The notes under the pieces were generated by a model, which was not told the origin of the DNA, searched no databases, and saw nothing but the letters and a program-made list of their open reading frames with translations. A DNA stretch of 9,537 nucleotides from an uncultured Faecalibacterium sp. (GTDB lineage: Bacteria > Bacillota > Clostridia > Oscillospirales > Ruminococcaceae): contig CAKSWG010000052.1 in assembly GCA_934511465.1 (NCBI GenBank), positions 1-9,537 on the forward strand. The letters are read 5' to 3'. The position numbers were made by a program, and so were the translations under genes. This document shows positions 1-5,653 of this stretch, piece by piece (the first letter of the stretch is position 1; each line of letters begins with the position of its first letter).

Positions 1-577
1 AGTGGTTATAGGCGTGGTAGCTGTACACCGCCAGCATGGGGAAGATGCCCGCCAGCTGGATGCTCTGGCGCAGCACATTGGAAATTTCCAGATCACCGGC
101 CTTGGGGTCGTAGGATGCCAGTGTGAGCACGCTGCGGGCCATGGAGTTCATGATATCGTGGCTGGGGGCCTTCATGATCACATCACGGGTAAAGTTGGTG
201 GGCATGGTGCGGCACTCGCCCAGCACGCGGCAGAACTCGTCCAGCTTTTCCTGCGTGGGCAGCTCACCAAACAGTAGCAGATAGCCCGCTTCCTCAAAGG
301 CAAAGCGGCTGCCGGACGACCCGCGGATCAGGTCTTTCACGTCGTAGCCGCGGTAGAGCAGCTGACCGTCGGCAGGCTTTTTCACCCCGTCCACATACTG
401 GAAGGCGCGGATATCGGAGATATTGGTCAGACCCGCCAGCACGCCCTTGCCGTTTTCGTCGCGCAGACCCGCTTTAACGCCAAACTCCTTGTACAGATCC
501 TTGCTGATGCGGTCGTGTTCGGCGCACAGCGGCTGCTGCTGGTCGAAGTATCCCATTACGTTCTGCAGATGATCCAT
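1..577 (-). CDS. gltA: Citrate synthase, N-terminal part (runs off the window)
   Basis: Reading the minus strand from the ATG at 577 gives 192 codons that stay open to the window edge. The product starts MDHLQNVMGYFDQQ and contains GVLAGLTNISDIRAF and LLYRGYDVKDLI, the N-terminal signature of the citrate synthase/2-methylcitrate synthase family, which condenses acetyl-CoA (or propionyl-CoA) with oxaloacetate in the cytoplasm. The catalytic His and Asp of the family lie further on, outside the window, so activity cannot be judged. The N-terminal extension before the LAGLTNIS block is typical of the longer clostridial enzymes. The start is supported by AAAGGAG about 9 bases upstream. The gene has its own promoter near 795-823 and a leader of about 210 bases. 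Its GC content is clearly higher than that of the DNA from 1100 to 9460, marking it as host chromosome. Choice between citrate and methylcitrate synthase is not certain. Confidence 0.9.
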   Translation of the reverse strand, partial: MDHLQNVMGYFDQQQPLCAEHDRISKDLYKEFGVKAGLRDENGKGVLAGLTNISDIRAFQYVDGVKKPADGQLLYRGYDVKDLIRGSSGSRFAFEEAGYLLLFGELPTQEKLDEFCRVLGECRTMPTNFTRDVIMKAPSHDIMNSMARSVLTLASYDPKAGDLEISNVLRQSIQLAGIFPMLAVYSYHAYNH

Positions 578-660
578 TGATAGTTGCTCCTTTCCCATTG
601 CCGTCAGCTTGCGCTCACTTGGCAGGCCATCAGGAAGCTTTCTCTGCGAACAGCCCGGGA

Positions 661-719
661 CTCCAGCCCCGCCCTGCTGCCTGCGGCAGCAGGGGCCCAC
701 CCCAGGACATTCGCTGGAG
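661..719 (-). promoter_or_regulatory. GC-rich nested hairpin in the citrate synthase leader
   Basis: A 10-bp perfect stem (672-681 with 685-694, loop of 3) sits inside a second perfect 7-bp pairing, CTCCAGC at 661-667 with GCTGGAG at 713-719. It lies between the predicted promoter and the start codon, in transcribed leader. No run of T follows on either strand, so it is not an ordinary terminator. It may set mRNA stability or bind a regulator; no known riboswitch was recognised. Confidence 0.5.
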
Positions 720-794
720 AAACTTCCTGCCGACCTGCCCGAAAAAACCGTATTGATTCGGGACGGCATTCACTTACATTCAGAATACTCTTTC

Positions 795-823
795 AGATTA
801 CAAAAAGGATATTTCGGTGTCAA
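795..823 (-). promoter_or_regulatory. Promoter of the citrate synthase gene
   Basis: On the minus strand a perfect TTGACA -35 (818-823) is followed 17 bases later by TAATCT as -10 (795-800). Transcription would start near 788, giving a leader of about 210 bases before the ATG at 577. The -10 match is only moderate, but spacing and -35 are ideal and the region is AT-rich. Confidence 0.6.
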
Positions 824-861
824 GGTACTGTTTGTAAATAAAAAAAGAACAAAATCGGAAA

Positions 862-904
862 GCTGCCGGGTGCGCATTTGCCCTTTAGCGCAGGGGCAGT
901 TTTT
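862..904. terminator. Possible hairpin terminator
   Basis: CTGCC near 863-867 can pair with GGCAG at 895-899, enclosing TGCGC (871-875) and GCGCA (888-892). GTTTTTG follows on the plus strand and a looser T-rich stretch follows on the minus strand. It sits just upstream of the citrate synthase promoter and may end minus-strand transcription from the tRNA side. The stem has unpaired G bases, so the call is weak. Confidence 0.3.
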
Positions 905-960
905 GAGACGGTAACGCACAAATAAGGCATCTTCCAGCCGGATCTCAGGGGACTGGCAAC

Positions 961-1011
961 AAATAAAGCCACGACGAAACCGCATTTGTAAACGGTTCAT
1001 CGTGGCTTTTT
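961..1011 (-). terminator. Original terminator of the tRNA-Pro gene, now separated from it
   Basis: GCCACGA (968-974) pairs with TCGTGGC (1000-1006), extended by AACCG with CGGTT. On the minus strand TTTATTT follows and on the plus strand TTTTT follows, so it can work both ways. It lies directly after the left copy of the tRNA 3' end, as expected for the terminator that followed tRNA-Pro before the element inserted. Confidence 0.75.
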
Positions 1012-1012
1012 G

Positions 1013-1062
1013 TCATATCGGAGTGGCGAGACTCGAACTCGCGGCCTCCTGCTCCCAAAGCA
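1013..1062. repeat. attL: 50-bp direct repeat, remnant of the tRNA-Pro 3' end
   Basis: Fifty bases identical to 9463-9512. Read on the minus strand they hold the 3' side of the anticodon arm, the variable loop, the T arm, the acceptor 3' strand, the discriminator base and five flanking bases. The match stops at 1063, inside the anticodon stem, so this copy is not a working tRNA. The chromosomal terminator follows on its outer side, which identifies it as the displaced chromosomal half. Confidence 0.9.
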
Positions 1063-1091
1063 CCCATTTCATGGGGCCCATGTGCGCGCAC
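1063..1091. repeat. Palindrome cluster at the left attachment junction
   Basis: Immediately inside the repeat are CCCAT-TTC-ATGGG (1063-1075), overlapping CATGGG-G-CCCATG (1070-1082), then the perfect 10-base palindrome GTGCGCGCAC (1082-1091). In attP these would sit next to the crossover core. They may be core-type integrase half-sites or accessory protein sites. Confidence 0.45.
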
Positions 1092-1154
1092 TAGCGATTT
1101 ATCGTTGTTTATTTTGATTGATGCTTGGATATTTTTTCTTTCCCGAAGCAATAT

Positions 1155-1186
1155 TTGCACGCTTTTTGCATCTAAAAAATCAATTT
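1155..1186. promoter_or_regulatory. Left arm-type integrase binding sites (predicted)
   Basis: TTGCAC (1155-1160) and TTGCAT (1166-1171) are direct repeats 11 bases apart, followed by TCAATTT (1180-1186). The same layout, with TTGCAC twice 11 bases apart and then TCAATTT, occurs inside the right end at 9371-9412. Tyrosine integrases with an extra N-terminal domain bind such arm sites on both sides of the core. Confidence 0.5.
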
Positions 1187-1267
1187 GGCGGGTTATCCAT
1201 AGATGAAATTTCTCTCTTCTGATAGACTGTTCTCAGGACATTCCACGGAAGGAGAACCGATCACCGG

Positions 1268-2596
1268 ATGAAGCAAGAAAATACGGATGGACTGAAAGAA
1301 CGCAAAGACAAAAACGGCAAATCTATTGGGTTACAGCTGCGAATCACAGTAGGCACTAGGGGAAATTATATCTGGCTGACTAAGAGCATCCGCTATAACC
1401 CGGAGCTGAAGCCGTCCCAAGCTCGCATTGAAGCACGCGCAGCACTTGACCATTGGGCTAACGAAGAACGCAAAGCATACGAAAATTACATCATCCTGCG
1501 TCAATCCGGGCAGCTACCGGTGGATGAATTCCATGATTACCGTCTCTATCGTTCCAATCAAGAGCAGCGCCAACAAAATCAAGCCGAGGACAAATCCGCA
1601 AAAAACATCACATTTGAAGCATTTGTTCAAGAGCACTGGCTCCCCGACCATGTTCACGACGGAAAGCACAAACCCTCTACCATCACAGAGTATGAGTACA
1701 ATGCAGTCCATTTGATCGGCTATTTTGGTTCGATACGAATGAATTCAATCAGGGCAGAAACCATTAAACGATACATCAACAGACTGCAAGTGGAAAAGTA
1801 TGAAGATGGAACGAAGGTGCTTTCAGATTCGACAAAGTTTCAGCGGTTCAAAGCTCTGCGTAACATCCTGCGGTATGCCTATCAGATGGACTACCTTACA
1901 GCAAATCCTCTGGACAAAATACCCTCATCACAGTTTCCACACAAACCACATGCAAAACTTCGAGAAGGAAAAGATTTTATGAACAAAGAACAGGTACGGC
2001 AGTATATCCAATGTCTCAATGAGGAACCACTTTTCTATCGAACGATGGTCAATCTGATGATTTTTACCGGACTCCGCCGGGGAGAAGTAGTTGGTTTACA
2101 ATGGGGTGACATCGACCTTGAGCAGAGAACATTACAGGTCGTTCGCAATGTAATTCGAGACACTAAGAGCGAGGCAGGAATCTACATTGGCGCCCCAAAA
2201 ACAGAGGATGGAGCGCGGTCGATTGCGTTATCTTCCTATTTGATTGAAATGTTGAAACACTGGAAAGAAGAACAGACCTCCCAGCGGGGCGTTTTATTGC
2301 CAACAGCCTATGTGTTCTCCAATGCAGAAGACCTTTATTGGCCATTATATCCAACAACAGTGACAGCATGGGTCCATAATTTTGCTGTAAAACACGGCCT
2401 GCCCAAGGTATCACCGCATGACTTACGGCACACAGCTGCCACATTAGCTTTACAGAGTGGTGCAAATCTCAAAACAGTGCAGGATATGTTAGGCCATGCA
2501 GATTTCAAAACGACAGCAACCTACTACACTGGTATCACCGAAGAGACTCGCCATGAAACAGCGGCAGCAGTGGAAGCATTAGTGTTTGGTGCTTAA
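1268..2596 (+). CDS. int: Tyrosine-family site-specific integrase
   Basis: 442 residues, close to the usual length for Tn916/phage-type integrases with three domains. Residues about 1-60 form a small N-terminal region rich in K and R likely to bind arm sites. About 115-205 is the core-binding SAM-like domain (from ITFEAFVQEHWLPD onward). About 235-430 is the catalytic domain. The active-site set is complete: R270 in TGLRRGE, K311 in APKTEDGARS, H384 and R387 in HDLRHTAA, H410 in LGHAD, and the nucleophile at Y419 or Y420 in TATYYTG. It should excise and integrate the element at tRNA-Pro. The ATG at 1268 is preceded by AAGGAG at 1249-1254, a somewhat long gap of 13 bases. It lies 205 bases inside attL and is transcribed inward. 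A hairpin terminator near 2843-2879 ends the transcript. No excisionase gene is adjacent; one of the small unknown proteins or regulators may serve. Confidence 0.96.
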   Translation: MKQENTDGLKERKDKNGKSIGLQLRITVGTRGNYIWLTKSIRYNPELKPSQARIEARAALDHWANEERKAYENYIILRQSGQLPVDEFHDYRLYRSNQEQRQQNQAEDKSAKNITFEAFVQEHWLPDHVHDGKHKPSTITEYEYNAVHLIGYFGSIRMNSIRAETIKRYINRLQVEKYEDGTKVLSDSTKFQRFKALRNILRYAYQMDYLTANPLDKIPSSQFPHKPHAKLREGKDFMNKEQVRQYIQCLNEEPLFYRTMVNLMIFTGLRRGEVVGLQWGDIDLEQRTLQVVRNVIRDTKSEAGIYIGAPKTEDGARSIALSSYLIEMLKHWKEEQTSQRGVLLPTAYVFSNAEDLYWPLYPTTVTAWVHNFAVKHGLPKVSPHDLRHTAATLALQSGANLKTVQDMLGHADFKTTATYYTGITEETRHETAAAVEALVFGA

Positions 2597-2842
2597 TTTT
2601 GTGAAGTGCACTATAACCTTTTATCCTATGACACAGTTCCATGCTGATTATATAGGAACACGCACTTTATCGCCTGAATGAAACAGCCAAAAATCCCGGC
2701 CAATAGTCCAAGATTCTCTAGGATTCATGACACTTTTCCACATCGAGTGACCGATAATTTCCCCGGTTGAAAACACTGTGGAAAGATGTTGAAAACATAT
2801 TCTTTCTGGCAATTCTTTTGGTCTGGGGAGAACAAACGACTC
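2597..2842. other. Non-coding region with iteron-like repeats
   Basis: No convincing gene. GTTGAAAACA occurs twice as a direct repeat (2766-2775 and 2788-2797), 22 bases apart, i.e. two helical turns. Between them TGTGGAAAG (2777-2785) forms an inverted repeat with TTTTCCACA (2734-2742), which resembles a DnaA box (TTATCCACA). AAGTGCACT followed by ATAA sits just after the integrase stop (2604-2612) and recurs after the serine recombinase. The layout is compatible with a replication origin or an accessory protein site, but is unproven. Confidence 0.4.
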
Positions 2843-2879
2843 GCTCTCTGCCCTGAAATAAAGGGCGGGGAGCTTTTTT
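2843..2879 (+). terminator. Terminator of the integrase transcript
   Basis: A 12-bp stem, 2843-2854 with 2862-2873, contains two G-T pairs and a 7-base loop and is followed by six T (2874-2879) on the plus strand. It also overlaps the stop codon of the minus-strand RHH gene by two bases, so this convergent junction is very tight. Confidence 0.85.
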
Positions 2880-3099
2880 ATTCCACCCCCAGAGCCGTGA
2901 TTTCCGCTGTGGCCTGTTCCTGATCCATCCGGTGCTTGACAGCTTCATAGACATAGGCATTGACGCTTTGCTTTGCCCGTTTTGCGGCCTGCTGAATCAG
3001 TTCTTTTTCGCCTTTGGGGACAGACAGTTCTAAACGATCATAGTTGTTTTTGACGTATTTGTGGACTGCCCGTTGCTGGGCCGCACTGATTTTTGCCAT
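2878..3099 (-). CDS. Ribbon-helix-helix (Arc-like) DNA-binding regulator
   Basis: 73 residues. The order is a basic N-terminal tail, a short beta strand (about 22-28, RLELSVP), and two helices joined by a short turn (AAKRAKQSVNAYVYEAVKHR). This is the Arc/MetJ-type ribbon-helix-helix pattern, in which a dimer places the strand pair in the major groove. The family includes repressors of mobile elements and antitoxins; no toxin-like partner is next to it, so repressor is the better reading. The start at 3099 has AGGAGG a few bases upstream. The gene is divergent from the plus-strand group starting at 3309. Palindromes TATTC-N4-GAATA at 3151-3164 and 3218-3231 overlap both promoters and are the obvious candidate operators, predicting control of itself and of the divergent genes. 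Confidence 0.8.
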   Translation of the reverse strand: MAKISAAQQRAVHKYVKNNYDRLELSVPKGEKELIQQAAKRAKQSVNAYVYEAVKHRMDQEQATAEITALGVE

Positions 3100-3132
3100 G
3101 GTTTGTTCGCCTCCTGTACAATTATAATCTGT

Positions 3133-3162
3133 ATTATAGCACAGCGTGTCTATTCTCGTGAA
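3133..3162 (-). promoter_or_regulatory. Promoter of the RHH regulator
   Basis: On the minus strand TATAAT (3133-3138) carries an extended TGC just before it. TTCACG (3157-3162) lies 18 bases upstream as a weak -35. The palindromic operator at 3151-3164 covers the -35, as expected for autorepression. Confidence 0.6.
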
Positions 3163-3164
3163 TA
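3151..3164. promoter_or_regulatory. Operator 1, TATTC-N4-GAATA
   Basis: TATTCTCGTGAATA is a palindrome with five-base arms. With three flanking bases, the 17-base block 3150-3166 is the reverse complement of 3216-3232 at 16 of 17 positions. The two sites are 67 bases apart and each overlaps one of the divergent promoters. Confidence 0.6.
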
Positions 3165-3211
3165 TACGTTTTAACTATATTTTCATGTTTTTTCTTGTGC
3201 AATATTCCATC

Positions 3212-3240
3212 TTGATATATTCACGGGAATAGTCTATACT
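3212..3240 (+). promoter_or_regulatory. Promoter of the plus-strand gene group, with operator 2 in its spacer
   Basis: TTGATA (3212-3217), a 17-base spacer, and TATACT (3235-3240) make a strong promoter. The operator copy TATTCACGGGAATA (3218-3231) fills the spacer almost exactly, so a bound repressor would exclude RNA polymerase. Transcription would start near 3247, some 60 bases ahead of the ATG at 3309. Confidence 0.7.
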
Positions 3241-3308
3241 CATGTCATCGGGAACACCGGTTCTCAATGGTCCGAACATCAACCGCACAAACAGAAAGGA
3301 ATATCCCC

Positions 3309-3584
3309 ATGAGCATTAACGTTTTATTGACACTTGTGGAGCAGTACAAAGAAGCTGCCCAGCTGATTGAAGCAGCGCAGGCCGAACAGGAATCACTCAA
3401 AGCCCAAATCAAGGAAGCACTTGCAGAGCGCTCCACCAGTTACTTGGAAATTGGATGTCACAAGGTCCGTCTGTCCGACTTTTCCAGCACGCGACTGGAC
3501 AGCAAAGCTATCAAGGCCGTTGCGCCCGATTTGTATGAGAAGTACAGCAAAACCATTACTGGCACCCGCCTGTCCATTAACTAA
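3309..3584 (+). CDS. Small coiled-coil protein of unknown function
   Basis: 91 residues, not assigned to a named family with certainty. The first half (about 5-45) is a charged alpha helix with heptad character (LVEQYKEAAQLIEAAQAEQE, then LKAQIKEAL). The second half is a compact basic block with CHKVRLSDFSSTRLDSKAIK followed by PDLYEKYSK and a TRLSIN tail. That order, a coiled coil then a 'K-V-R ... R-x-D ... LYE-K' segment ending in a T-R-L/F-S end, resembles small proteins carried beside recombination genes of Firmicutes phages; this is recollection, not a search. The start at 3309 has AAAGGA 8 bases upstream. It is the first gene downstream of the operator-controlled promoter, so it should be expressed when the RHH repressor is released. 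Confidence 0.75.
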   Translation: MSINVLLTLVEQYKEAAQLIEAAQAEQESLKAQIKEALAERSTSYLEIGCHKVRLSDFSSTRLDSKAIKAVAPDLYEKYSKTITGTRLSIN

Positions 3585-3647
3585 GAAAAGCCCCATACAG
3601 CGCCCACCGTCCAAAGTCAGCGTTGTACAGAGCCTCTAACAAGCCCG

Positions 3648-3690
3648 CCGGGGCGGGATGCATCTTTAGTATACCTGTCCCGGCCTTTTT
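3648..3690 (+). terminator. Possible weak terminator or attenuator
   Basis: CGGGA at 3654-3658 can pair with TCCCG at 3678-3682, extended past one mismatch by GG with CC, and six T follow (3686-3691). It sits between the coiled-coil gene and the SprT-like gene. If it works, it would reduce rather than abolish downstream expression. Confidence 0.35.
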
Positions 3691-3713
3691 TATCAAGAGA
3701 AAGGTTGTTCACC

Positions 3714-4391
3714 ATGAAAAGCACCATCAAGACCAGCCGCACCGCAGGCCAGCTCGAAAAAATGTTCCGAGAGCTCAACAAGCATTACTACAACAGCGAA
3801 TTGCCGGAGCCTATCATCACACTGAAAAAGACCCCCTCTGCCTATGGTCACATCACCACGGTCAAAACTTGGACTGTCAGCACCGAACAGAGCACAGAGC
3901 AGCGGTACGAGATCAATATTTCCACCGCAACACTGGACCGCCCCATTGAGAACACTACGGCCACACTGCTGCACGAAATGGCGCACCTCTACAATCTGGT
4001 TCACGGTATCCGCGATACATCCAGCCAGAGCGGAGCATATCACAACAAGCGCTTTAAGGCCACCGCAGAGGCTCATGGCTTAGTAATTGACCATCATGAG
4101 AAATACGGTTGGACCATTACAAGCCCGTCCGAAGAGCTGTTGGACTTCATCATCTTCATGGGCTGGCAGGATATCCAGATGACAGAGGGCTTAACGTGGG
4201 CAGATATGTGTGGCACTGGTACGGCCAGCAAAGGACCGGGCAACAGTCAGACAGGAGCCCCCAAACCACCCAAGGCCAAGAGCAGCACCCGGCGGTGGAT
4301 ATGCCCGAAGTGCGGGACCATCATTCGCAGTACCAAGGATGTACGAGTCATCTGTGCAGACTGTATGGAGCTGTTCGTAAAGGCCGACTAA
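3714..4391 (+). CDS. SprT-like zinc metallopeptidase with C-terminal zinc ribbon
   Basis: 225 residues. HEMAH (87-91) within LLHEMAHLYN is the HExxH motif of SprT-like zincins: two His bind zinc and E88 acts as general base. H110 (in YHNKRF) or H121 (in EAHGL) would be the third ligand. The N-terminal LEKMFRELNKHYYNSELPEP is the typical SprT start. The C-terminus carries C197-x2-C200 and C214-x2-C217, a zinc ribbon, after a Pro/Lys-rich linker (about 170-192). The domain order matches eukaryotic SPRTN-type and bacterial SprT-like proteins; DNA-protein crosslink proteolysis is known for SPRTN, but the role here is inferred. ATG 3714 is preferred over the TTG at 3705, because GAAAGG lies about 10 bases before the ATG and directly touches the TTG. 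It is the second gene of the operator-controlled group. Confidence 0.88.
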   Translation: MKSTIKTSRTAGQLEKMFRELNKHYYNSELPEPIITLKKTPSAYGHITTVKTWTVSTEQSTEQRYEINISTATLDRPIENTTATLLHEMAHLYNLVHGIRDTSSQSGAYHNKRFKATAEAHGLVIDHHEKYGWTITSPSEELLDFIIFMGWQDIQMTEGLTWADMCGTGTASKGPGNSQTGAPKPPKAKSSTRRWICPKCGTIIRSTKDVRVICADCMELFVKAD

Positions 4392-4469
4392 GTATCCCAG
4401 AGACAGAGAGGCACGGGACGAGTGAGAGTAGTCCGCTTTGTGAGTGCACATACAAAGAGGAGCGATATC

Positions 4470-4676
4470 ATGGAAACCATCAACACTAGAATCATGTCAT
4501 TGCGCAGGGATGCAGGCGTATCACAGCAGCAGTTAGCCGATGACCTTAACCTGTCCAGACGCGCGGTCAGCCTGTGGGAAACTGGCCGGAGAACACCCGA
4601 TTTACAGTCGGCGCTTCTCTTGGCAGACTATTTTCATACAACGCTGGACCATCTAGTCAAGGGCAAGCACAGTTAA
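4470..4676 (+). CDS. Small XRE-family helix-turn-helix regulator
   Basis: 68 residues, almost entirely one helix-turn-helix domain of the Cro/CI (XRE) type. After IMSLRRDAGVSQQQLADDLN comes the recognition helix LSRRAVSLWETGRR, followed by a TPDLQSALLLADYF segment and a DHLVKG end. Such proteins bind operators as dimers. No extra effector domain is present. The ATG at 4470 follows GAGGAG by 7 bases; the longer in-frame GTG at 4422 has no such site and would add residues with no domain character. It is the third gene of the plus-strand group, 78 bases after the SprT-like gene. It may regulate the serine recombinase downstream (see the ACCCTA repeats at 4689-4780) or act as an excision-control switch. 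Confidence 0.85.
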   Translation: METINTRIMSLRRDAGVSQQQLADDLNLSRRAVSLWETGRRTPDLQSALLLADYFHTTLDHLVKGKHS

Positions 4677-4688
4677 AAAGTAGAGTGT

Positions 4689-4780
4689 ACCCTATCTTAC
4701 ATCCAGAACACCATCCGAATTCTAAAATTTAGGGTTGTTTTGCGTATTCTTTTCAATCATTCACGGCAAGTCTGACCCTA
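4689..4780. repeat. ACCCTA repeats upstream of the serine recombinase
   Basis: ACCCTA appears at 4689-4694 and 4775-4780 as direct copies, extended to ACCCTATYTTA, and inverted at 4730-4735 (TAGGGT). Recombinases of this family often act on sites just upstream of their genes, so these may be subsites for the recombinase or operators for the preceding XRE protein. The hexamer is short, so chance is possible. Confidence 0.3.
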
Positions 4781-4789
4781 TTTTATAAT
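4760..4789 (+). promoter_or_regulatory. Promoter of the serine recombinase gene
   Basis: A perfect TATAAT lies at 4784-4789 with a weak TTCACG 18 bases upstream (4760-4765), the same -35 and spacing as on the RHH gene promoter. The ATG at 4808 follows within 20 bases, so the leader is very short, about 12 bases, unless transcription starts elsewhere. Confidence 0.5.
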
Positions 4790-4807
4790 AGTCAGTGAGG
4801 TAACATC

Positions 4808-5377
4808 ATGAGAGTTGCATACGTTCGCGTCAGCACCGAAGAACAGAACGAAGCCCGCCAGATCGAAGCAATCAAGACGCACAACATCGAAAAGTGGTTC
4901 ACCGAAAAGATCAGCGGTAAGAGTATGGATAGGCCGCAACTTCAAGCCATGCTGGACTATGTACGAGAGGGTGATACGGTCTATATTCACGATTTCAGTC
5001 GTCTTGCACGCAGCACCAAAGACCTATTGGAGATCGTGGAGCATTTACAAAACAAAGGTGTGCATTTGGTCAGCAACAAGGAAAATCTTGACACCGGAAC
5101 GCCTACCGGAAAGTTGATGCTCACTATGATTGCAGCTATCAACGAGTTTGAGCGGCAGAATCTGCTGGACCGTCAGCGAGAAGGTATCGCCATTGCCAAG
5201 CGGAACGGCGTGTACAAGGGCAGAAAGAAAGTTGCTGTGCCTGATAACTTTTCTGTCCTGTATGATCGGTACACCCGCCGGGAGATGAACAAAGGGCAGC
5301 TGGCCGAGACGCTGAATGTCACCCGACCGACCTTAGAGCGAATGATTCAGGAGTATCTGTCTGAAAAAGAGACCTGA
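4808..5377 (+). CDS. Serine recombinase of the resolvase/invertase family
   Basis: 189 residues, the standard size of small resolvases and invertases such as gamma-delta TnpR, Hin and Gin. S9 in YVRVSTEEQ is the nucleophile. R7, R65 and R68 (DFSRLARST) match the conserved catalytic arginines. The long E helix runs through LTMIAAINEFERQNLLDRQR (dimer interface). The C-terminus (about 155-185, NKGQLAETLNVTRPTLERM) is the helix-turn-helix that binds site DNA. It should resolve or invert DNA between two sites, for example to resolve element multimers or to control gene orientation. GTGAGG at 4795-4800 serves as a ribosome binding site. It is unusual for a small element to carry this as well as a tyrosine integrase; replication intermediates needing resolution would explain it. 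No inverted copies bounding an invertible segment were seen. Confidence 0.93.
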   Translation: MRVAYVRVSTEEQNEARQIEAIKTHNIEKWFTEKISGKSMDRPQLQAMLDYVREGDTVYIHDFSRLARSTKDLLEIVEHLQNKGVHLVSNKENLDTGTPTGKLMLTMIAAINEFERQNLLDRQREGIAIAKRNGVYKGRKKVAVPDNFSVLYDRYTRREMNKGQLAETLNVTRPTLERMIQEYLSEKET

Positions 5378-5384
5378 TTTTTAA

Positions 5385-5394
5385 AAGTGCACTT
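5385..5394. repeat. AAGTGCACTT palindrome shared with the integrase 3' region
   Basis: This perfect 10-base palindrome is followed by ATAA and sits 8 bases after the serine recombinase stop. AAGTGCACT followed by ATAA sits 8 bases after the integrase stop (2604-2612). Having the same motif after both recombinase genes suggests a common binding site or a shared origin. Confidence 0.3.
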
Positions 5395-5400
5395 ATAAAT

Positions 5401-5431
5401 CCCGTTAATGGGACACCTTGCCTGTTATAAT
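5401..5431 (+). promoter_or_regulatory. Promoter of the membrane miniprotein gene, with a palindrome
   Basis: TATAAT (5426-5431) has TG at 5423-5424, giving an extended -10 that can work without a good -35. CCCGTTAATGGG (5401-5412) is palindromic at 10 of 12 positions and lies where a repressor would block the -35 zone. Confidence 0.5.
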
Positions 5432-5483
5432 GCAGTCAATCCGAAAGACAAACCATAACAACACATTACAGGAGGAAAATACC

Positions 5484-5648
5484 ATGTCGCGAAAACACGA
5501 TCCTTTTATTGATTATGCCATGTACAGTTCCATTCAGAGTGACCGGGAGCACGGACGTCCTCTTGGCTGCGGGTGGTGTATGCTGCTTTTCGGCGGGCTT
5601 CTCATTCTGTACGTCCTTTGCTCGATTGTTTCTGTCTTTGTAAATTAA
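5484..5648 (+). CDS. Single-pass membrane miniprotein
   Basis: 54 residues, family not recognised. A polar N-terminal half (residues 1-27) is followed by one clear membrane helix, roughly residues 32-53 (CMLLFGGLLILYVLCSIV), and the protein ends right after it. This is therefore a tail-anchored arrangement, probably with the N-terminus in the cytoplasm. AGGAGG lies 8 bases before the ATG, a strong site, and an extended -10 promoter lies 55 bases upstream, so it is likely to be a real expressed gene despite its size. Small membrane proteins of mobile elements include superinfection-exclusion and toxin-like proteins; nothing in the sequence chooses between these. Confidence 0.7.
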   Translation: MSRKHDPFIDYAMYSSIQSDREHGRPLGCGWCMLLFGGLLILYVLCSIVSVFVN

Positions 5649-5653
5649 GGAAA

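Noticed and set aside
2..277. Plus-strand open frame of 91 codons in the first bases
   Set aside because: It lies opposite the clear citrate synthase frame and reads low-complexity His/Gly-rich protein, a typical shadow in GC-rich DNA.
609..914. Plus-strand open frame over the citrate synthase leader
   Set aside because: It has no ribosome binding site and runs through the predicted promoter and hairpin; composition looks random.
2878..3099. RHH protein as the antitoxin of a toxin-antitoxin pair
   Set aside because: No small toxin-like gene overlaps or follows it; its neighbour on that side is the integrase terminator. Repressor is simpler.
3705..3713. TTG at 3705 as the start of the SprT-like protein
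   Set aside because: The ribosome binding site would touch it directly; ATG 3714 has correct spacing and a better codon.
4808..5377. Serine recombinase as an invertase switching a promoter
   Set aside because: No pair of inverted recombination sites flanking an invertible segment was found in the window.
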